In this document: piece after piece, positions 58,030 through 64,000 of the stretch | How positions within the stretch are numbered: position 1 is the stretch's first letter | Layout: each line of letters starts with the position of its first letter | Origin: Nemertoderma westbladi | Taxonomy: Eukaryota > Xenacoelomorpha > Nemertodermatida > Nemertodermatidae | Assembly (NCBI GenBank): GCA_032718475.1 | Contig: JAUCBJ010007449.1 | Location: forward strand, 18,181 to 82,180 | Direction of reading: 5' to 3' | Length of the DNA: 64,000 nucleotides | The notes under the pieces: model-generated | Database searches by the model: none | Told to the model about the DNA's origin: nothing | What the model saw: the letters and a program-made list of their open reading frames with translations, nothing else | Made by a program: the position numbers and the translations under genes

Positions 58030-60275
58030 ACACATTATCTGAAGTATAGCGATTTACCTAACGCAAGCGAACGCGCAACCTTATGGCATCCAGTGGGTAT
58101 GACCATAGAAAACGCCACCAAAGAGTGGAACGAAACTCTTAACGTTATCGAAATGTATGGAGTTGTCACTTACGATAACGAAGGTAGCATTCCAGTTGGA
58201 GAGTTGGGAACTATGCGAATGTTACACATACGAGGACTAGCTGGTTCTACCCAAGTGTTTACTCGAGCGTGTTCCGACATGATCGATTATTCTTTCAAGA
58301 CTCTCACAGAGATACAAAAGAAACTCCGAAATGGACAATTCGAAATCGCGCTGCGTTATGTTACTGATACCGAGCGCAAACCGGCCATGGGAATAGATTA
58401 ATCTATGCTACCTCAACCAGTGCTCGAGATGCTGTTTGATGAGAGAATCCTTAAAATCGGCTCAGCTGTTTATGGAGATCTCCAAAATGACTTCAGAAAC
58501 ATGGAGAATATCCCATATCCTTTCGTAGACACCCAGCTGATTGCACCATGGGCAGAAGACTGAGGTTTCTTCCGAACTATGTATGCCAATACATCAAGCG
58601 GAATCAATAAAGTACAATGAACCTCTATCGGATATCTTGCCTTCCAAGAATACGGATGGAATTTCAAAGTTGGAAATCCTGTCAGTTACCAACAAATATA
58701 TGGAGACCATTATTCTCTATTATATTTTGACGGACCATTAACCGCACCTGGCGTCATCTATAGCTTTATGAGTGTTCCACTCCGTCCCTCATTAGCTATA
58801 TACACTATCTTCGAGAATGCCGCACTTGCCGGTTGGCTAGCCGATGTGTGCATTCGCACTATACGCGCTCATCCCTTACTGCTTGGAACCAAACTCGCCA
58901 AGCTAGATGAACACAATAAATTCATCCGATTCGAATGCTTTAGGCGCTTTCTGACTCCGTTCCGCAACGTTGATAGTCAGTTCAAGGACCGCGCTTTGAC
59001 TAAGCTCAGCTTAAGAGACTCAGCTGCTGAGAAGTTGGACAGTGCTGGATTCGCCATTTTTAAGGACGTTTGTATACAGAACCTACATTCATCTGTCATA
59101 CAAAGACCCCGAATTCCCACAGGATATTCTATTGTGGAAGTTCAAACAGTGGGTTTACTTGAGGAAACAGCTGCACCTACCTCAGCTATGCAAGTGGAAG
59201 AAGAACCAATTTGCTTGGAGTCCGAGGAGATTCAACCCACAGCGCCCAGGAGCAGCGACAATGATTATGTGCTGGAATCTTATCAAGGTCCACAATGTCT
59301 CACAGCATACGATTATCAGCATGCCAATTATGTTTCTAGGAAACGTTGTCGATTATGCGCATCACGAGATCACTCTACCCCGGTGGACTCCAGCGTACCC
59401 TGCTCCTACTTTAAAGATCAACCTGCTATGGAGATTTATTGTGCGTATTGTAGACTCAATAATCTACACATCTTCGCAGTCTTTCCTCAATTTATGACTC
59501 AATGTCACCATTGTCAGTTCAAAGGACACGCAAGTTTCGATTGCTCTTTCAACCGAGATCTAGAGAGCGTAGACGAAATAGTTGCCATGCGTTACATCAG
59601 AGCTTGGGAAGCTAACGCGGATCTCCATTGCGAATCACGTCATCGATACTATCCCGGACGTGCATATGAAGGAGTCTATGCATTTCACCCATATCTCTTT
59701 GCTTCCGTCGAACAAAAATCTCGCACTCCTAGCTACGAGCTGATGAAGCGTGTTGGCGATAATATTTCAACTAAATATGTTCGCAAGTATCTTAGGAATA
59801 TTAATCCTAATAACCTGAATTCCTATAACTTGATCACCTTCATCCGCCAAGATCCGGAATACGGCGACTTGTTCATAAACTCGCATCCAGAGCTACAAGA
59901 AGTTCATAGACGACCATATGAATATAAATCCAGAGAACGCGAGTTGGAGAGAACCATCAAACCTAGGAAATTTCTCACTACACACGGTCAACCTACCGCT
60001 ATCGTGCATACGACCCATCAGGGACCAGTAAGAGCTGCTGTCCAGAAACGCGCTCTAAAGGTTGTTTGACCTTGTTCCACCGATGTTGATATCGATCAAC
60101 CGGGTACCTCGACCAGCGGATACACCGACTGTAATCCGAAACCTTCGGATGCAATCGTATTGCATCCTTCCCCAGGAGTTATAGCCCTCCTAGTAAAGTG
60201 GCTCGTCCCAAAGAGAAAAAGACTCTTACTAGTCTCAAAAAACTTCTTAAACGCCGTTCACAAAAGAAGGACTAA
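58030..60275 (+). pseudogene. Unclassified long reading frame, 3' part: DEDD-exonuclease-like domain and CCHC knuckle
   Basis: This part resumes the frame of 35303-37295. An exonuclease-like block is visible: Exo I-like VTYDNEG (Asp codon 58174, Glu 58180); a helix-strand run PVLEMLFDERILKIGSAVYG leading to Exo II-like GDLQND (Asp 58477); VDTQ (Asp 58528); and YGDHYSLLY (Asp 58705), which recalls the Exo III of RNase D relatives. A Cys/His cluster (CRLCASRDHS, 59350) and a perfect C-x2-C-x4-H-x4-C knuckle (CHHCQFKGHASFDC, 59503-59544) follow, then a basic tail in a shifted frame ending at 60275. In-frame stops are TAA 58399 and TGA 58561, 58618 and 60067. I do not know this protein family. 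A gag-like protein of a retroelement is one possibility. Confidence 0.5.
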
Positions 60276-60353
60276 TAGTTTAGAGTGTTTTTGTATTTTA
60301 GAAACTGTGATTTTTTATATTTTATAGACTTAAATCCCATTTTCTGGGAGCGG

Positions 60354-60474
60354 TGTAAAAGCTTTTGCGGACATAACAAGTCATTTTCACGCAATGCGCA
60401 GAATACTCTAAAAAAGCCCTAAAATTGTTCAACTACGCGTCGGAAAGAAATTAGAACCAAGATGACGAAATCTG
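60354..60474 (+). repeat. 121-bp direct repeat, right copy (LTR-like)
   Basis: Matches 29400-29520 with three substitutions. It lies about 80 bp after the end of the exonuclease/CCHC frame. Together the two copies bracket that frame, the BEL pol relic and the Polinton. Confidence 0.7.
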
Positions 60475-62500
60475 TCAGCTGATTCTTTGTGTAAGTGGAG
60501 ATCTCTTTGTCATGGTTTATTCAGCCAATCAGAGCAATCTTCTCTGTTATACCAATGGAGACCTACCTGAAAACTAGTGCAATGCAGTATGGTTATTATT
60601 TTTCTGAGAATTAGATTCATCTCAGAATTCTGTACTACTAAGTACGGTCGTTTCAGACTTTGGCCCAAAAACATCTGATGGCCTTAGTTATAAGAACGTA
60701 AATCTATTAATGCATCGTACGACAAACCACATCCAATTCTACTCAATGCGACGCATTGCACCAAACTGAACTTCATGAACACATACTGACTGTTCACTGC
60801 ACTGTTTTACTGCTGTTTTATATTGTATTAATTGTTGTTTATATTAATGGATGTTATATTTGGAGAATACCGATAAATAATCATAAACCCCTCAATCTCA
60901 ACTCCTCTACCGGTAGCAACTGCGACTTAAATTATAGTGGTTTTGTGGGAATTAAATGCTATTTCATAATCCCTATGTGTGTCAGTTGCAATCCTCTTTA
61001 TATATGATCAAATTCAGTGACGGTCGGCAAATTAGTGTGAAGTAGTGTGAAGTAGTGTGAAGTCGTGTGAAGTCGTGTGAAGGTTAATAAAGCATCTCCT
61101 AAAGAATGCGCTATTTACGAAACTCTGTGGCCATCTAGTTGTAATTAGTATAAGTCATAACTCTGTTTTTATACTTAAAGCGCCACGTCCTAAAGGAACT
61201 GTTAATATTTCCCCGAAAGTAAATATAGTTGTCAGAGATTAGATAGTAGCGATCAATTGAATAATACAAAGTAGCTTACACCGCAATACTTCCTAAGGAA
61301 CCCACACCCGGTTAACCCGGTAATAAAGGTCCACTGTTAAGGAAGGATCAAACCTGTCAGTGGTGCACAGGAGGATGGAGGCCGTGTTGTCGATTAGGAC
61401 AGGAAACAATGATATGTACAGGAAGATCCGATGGAACTCCTGCTCCATCGTTAATTGAAGGAATTACCCATCCCCTTCAGAAACATTGCCGTCTCAGGCT
61501 CTGAAAGTCACAAAGTCCAAGGGATAGAGTTGGTAGGACAAGCTACTCGCACATTCCGATCTTAAAGTCTTCCGCCTCTCGACAACACTGCATTGAGCAA
61601 GAGCACTCTTTGTAAGACGGCTCTGATTGCAGCATAGAACTGGGATTTGGCAATGAGATGTAACAATAATTGTGCTTATGTGTAGCATACCCAACATTGT
61701 ATAATCTATGTGACATTATGGTATATACCAGACACCATCCAGATTGCTGGTGTCTCATCTGTAAGAACCGATCAAGGACTACCATAATACAGGACAAACT
61801 GTCACTCAAAATTGGGTGATGGCCGCAGAACAATCTTACACTTTGTGGATGTGGAGGTCTTCTAGTGAACTTCTTATCCATAAAAAAAAATCGTCGTCAA
61901 GGCCTCAGAGTCAACCAGGAATGTAATGATATCTCTATCAATCAACCTCTGGACAGAATCAATGTTTATCGACATTTGCGAAGAAGAAACCTGTAGCGAT
62001 TTCTCAGAAATTGAAATGTTATCGAAATGTGTGTTTAACCATAACCATAATTAATTATTAGAACCTTATTTCACCATGTATAGGTTCAATCTAAAAACTT
62101 AAACTTGAGAATCTGTCCCCGGGGGCCTTGCAATGGACAAAATAGGCGGTCCATCTTGAAAATCTTGATAGTATAATGATGCCCGTTAGGAGAAACTATT
62201 CCATCGTTTAGCGACTCCCACTCCACACGAACTGTCTTCTAACGAGAAAACGTCCTCAAGCAATTGTGTTACTAGAGTTGGTGAATTAATTGTTATGAAA
62301 GCGGTTGCTGATACTACAAAACTTACATATCATGTTGCTACCTAATAGTTGGTGTGCGAATGAATGGTTTGGCTAACAAACTATATTTAATATGTTGTCC
62401 TGAATCGAGTGGTTTGTTTTGAGGTAAATGAAAAAAGTGTAAAAAAATGTCTATTGTATTTGGATTGTAATCGGTATTTGAAAGTTCATCATTACGTTGT
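60475..62500. other. Intergenic, no gene recognised
   Basis: A GTGTGAAGTA-type 10-bp tandem repeat (five copies) lies at about 61036-61083. The frames at 61494-61881 show no recognisable domain. Confidence 0.45.
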
Positions 62501-62509
62501 TAGCTTATT

Positions 62510-63036
62510 CAATCCCGCCAACACCCCATAAAGTTATTAGCCGATAAGCAATATTGGGAGCCGCGAGATTGGGTAATTAACCAACTCGCGCCATCCCAAT
62601 AAGAATGGGAAGGAAGCACACAATAGAGGGTCAGGGGCCAAACCCCTAACCCAAGGAGAACAGGTGGAGTTAACGGGAATACTCCACGGGGCGCCAACAA
62701 GGGTATTAACCAATCAGAGGGGGGAACGGCATCGATTGAGTAGCAGTAAGGCCACCGTGCAATATAACCAATAACCTATTAATCAGTGATTCAGTTATCT
62801 CAAGTGCAGCAGTGCTAGCGTAGGGTACAGCCAATTAGTTTAGTTAGGGGATCACGGGACTTTAGTTACCGTATCCCGCCTTGTACACATTCACAATATA
62901 TCTATATCTTATAACCTTCTATTATACACCGAACTTCAGAACTCAGTCACTTTATTTCATCCTTATACACGGCGGGGACGCGTGGACTAAATTACCACAA
63001 CCGGATAAATCGGGATCCCTCTTGGATCCCGTCACA
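62510..63036 (+). repeat. BEL/Pao 5' LTR of the element running off the right edge
   Basis: The stretch ends in the hairpin GGGATCC-ctctt-GGATCCC followed by CGTCACA-like sequence (63015-63036). This is the same terminal design as the LTR at 958-1499, although the interiors are only loosely alike. The gag ATG follows 80 bp later. The left boundary is approximate. Confidence 0.55.
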
Positions 63037-63116
63037 GTAACTAAAACCGAGCTGCCGCCCCTAGTTAAACTCAAAGAACTCCACCCTAGCTAGTCGAACT
63101 CCACCGAGCAAACGAG

Positions 63117-64000
63117 ATGAGTGAATCGGGCGAGACACCGACGCGGACCCCGGACGAAGACCTAACGATCCGCGAGGCCGCGACCAAACGATACAGGCCC
63201 ACGACGCCGGAGCCATCGATAACGGGCGAACCGGAAGCACAGGACGAGGAGGGCCTGGAACCCGAAGTCGAGCCAAGAGAGAGAGAGAGCGAGACGGAGG
63301 GAGAGGGAGATGAGTCGACACGGAACGGAGAACGGCGCGCCGATGTCGCCGGCCAGCTACCGGCCGAGGGCAACGAGCGGCCCACCGAAACGGCGACGGT
63401 GGGGCTGACGGTGCGACGCCGGACGCGAAGAGACGGAGGAGAGATCGGTACCGATGTCGCCGGCCAGCTACAGGCCGAGGGCGACGGACGGCCCACCGGA
63501 ACGGCGACGGTGGAGCCGCCGGTACGACGTCGAACCCGGAGGGACGGAGCAGAGGTCGGCGACGAGGACGTCGGGGTTTCTGAGCGACTTCGACGGGCCT
63601 ACAACGCGACCCGGAAGTTGATAAACGACGCCAAGAAGAAAGGGGCGAAGATAGACGAGGTGAGACTGAGAAAGCGACTAGGTGAGTCGGATAGACACTT
63701 AAATTACCTAATACGTTTTGGGCAGAGAGAACTAGCCGGGGAGAGAGCAAAGGGAATTGCAGGCGAACTGTTCGAACTATGGGAGTGTGGGAGTATGGGA
63801 CCTAGCGTAGCGCCAGTGTACATAGGGCCATACTTGGTCGATGCCCGGGGTGTGAAACCAGTGGGTTGGAAGGGACCAGAGGAGGGCGAATCCGAGGCTA
63901 ACACCGAGGATTCGGCCTCGTCGGTCGGAGAAAGCTCCGAAAAGGGGGGGAAAGCTAGTAGGTCGGGAAGGCGGGGGAAGTCCGTCGTAACCGATAAGTC
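63117..64000 (+). CDS. BEL/Pao gag, N-terminal part, open to the window end
   Basis: The ATG at 63117 opens a frame with no stop to position 64000 (at least 294 codons). The N-terminal 140 residues are rich in Glu, Arg, Thr and Pro, with a roughly 43-residue tandem duplication (DVAGQLPAEGNERPT and DVAGQLQAEGDGRPT, each followed by RRRTRRDG). A helical stretch follows (ERLRRAYNATRKLINDAKKK), resembling BEL gag. The protein would coat the RNA in the retrotransposon particle. Unlike all other BEL pieces in the window it is unbroken, so the element to the right may be young. Base composition is GC-rich compared with its surroundings. Confidence 0.65.
   Translation, partial: MSESGETPTRTPDEDLTIREAATKRYRPTTPEPSITGEPEAQDEEGLEPEVEPRERESETEGEGDESTRNGERRADVAGQLPAEGNERPTETATVGLTVRRRTRRDGGEIGTDVAGQLQAEGDGRPTGTATVEPPVRRRTRRDGAEVGDEDVGVSERLRRAYNATRKLINDAKKKGAKIDEVRLRKRLGESDRHLNYLIRFGQRELAGERAKGIAGELFELWECGSMGPSVAPVYIGPYLVDARGVKPVGWKGPEEGESEANTEDSASSVGESSEKGGKASRSGRRGKSVVTDK

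Noticed and set aside
61494-61881. Minus-strand ORFs as a transposase
   Set aside because: I looked for Tc1/mariner-type motifs and found none I could defend.

Overview
This is nuclear DNA from an animal, most likely a marine invertebrate. The reasons are spliced genes with GT-AG introns and an AATAAA poly(A) signal, a secreted Ly6/three-finger protein gene, a GPCR-like exon, and a dense load of metazoan transposable elements (BEL/Pao, an RTE-like LINE, non-autonomous piggyBac and a Polinton/Maverick). The palindrome TAGGCCTA is also strikingly frequent. I cannot name the species.

Layout. 1-1.5 kb: remnant of a BEL/Pao retrotransposon (gag zinc knuckle, protease, LTR). 3.2-12.3 kb: a four-exon host gene for a Ly6/uPAR-like GPI-anchored protein, with introns filled by a piggyBac MITE, LINE fragments, a WD40-like fragment and an 827-bp foldback element. 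A 214-bp palindromic element with a tRNA-like core lies just past its poly(A) signal. 14.6-16.2 kb: a reversed BEL fragment. 16.3-18.5 kb: a 29-bp minisatellite. 19.8-20.6 kb: the 3' part of a GPCR-like gene with a frame break. 22.1-23.6 kb and 24.15-24.44 kb: a G-rich and a GC-rich minisatellite. 25.2-29.0 kb: an RTE-like LINE with a 38-bp target duplication, itself hit by a piggyBac MITE. 29.4-60.5 kb: a region bounded by 121-bp direct repeats, holding a dead BEL pol and a second long reading frame (DEDD-exonuclease-like part plus CCHC knuckle) that I cannot classify. 62.5-64 kb: the LTR and gag start of another BEL element, open to the window edge.

The most notable object is a 20,728-bp Polinton/Maverick (37296-58023; adintovirus-like) inserted in the second long reading frame. 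Its boundaries can be read to the base: terminal inverted repeats of about 600 bp starting AGTAGTAG, flanked by the 6-bp duplication TATACT. Removing the element and one TATACT leaves the interrupted frame in phase. Rightward genes: an unknown, a RING finger protein, the packaging ATPase, a pX-like protein, a small basic ORF, the integrase, two paralogous penton-like proteins, a basic core-like protein, the major capsid protein, the adenain-like protease, and a broken conserved Polinton ORF. Leftward genes: an unknown ORF that could be PC4-like, protein-primed DNA polymerase B, a TBP-like gene and two small uncertain ORFs. The two arms converge on a stretch with two TATA-containing repeat units.

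This copy is dead. The polymerase has an in-frame TGA and a frameshift at its catalytic Asp-Thr-Asp. The integrase carries a 430-bp Ser/Thr/Gly microsatellite and a frame break. The TBP-like gene is split by a 1.56-kb piggyBac MITE. The capsid, ATPase and protease frames remain open. The TBP-like gene and the RING gene are the least usual cargo and the best candidates for something not yet described.
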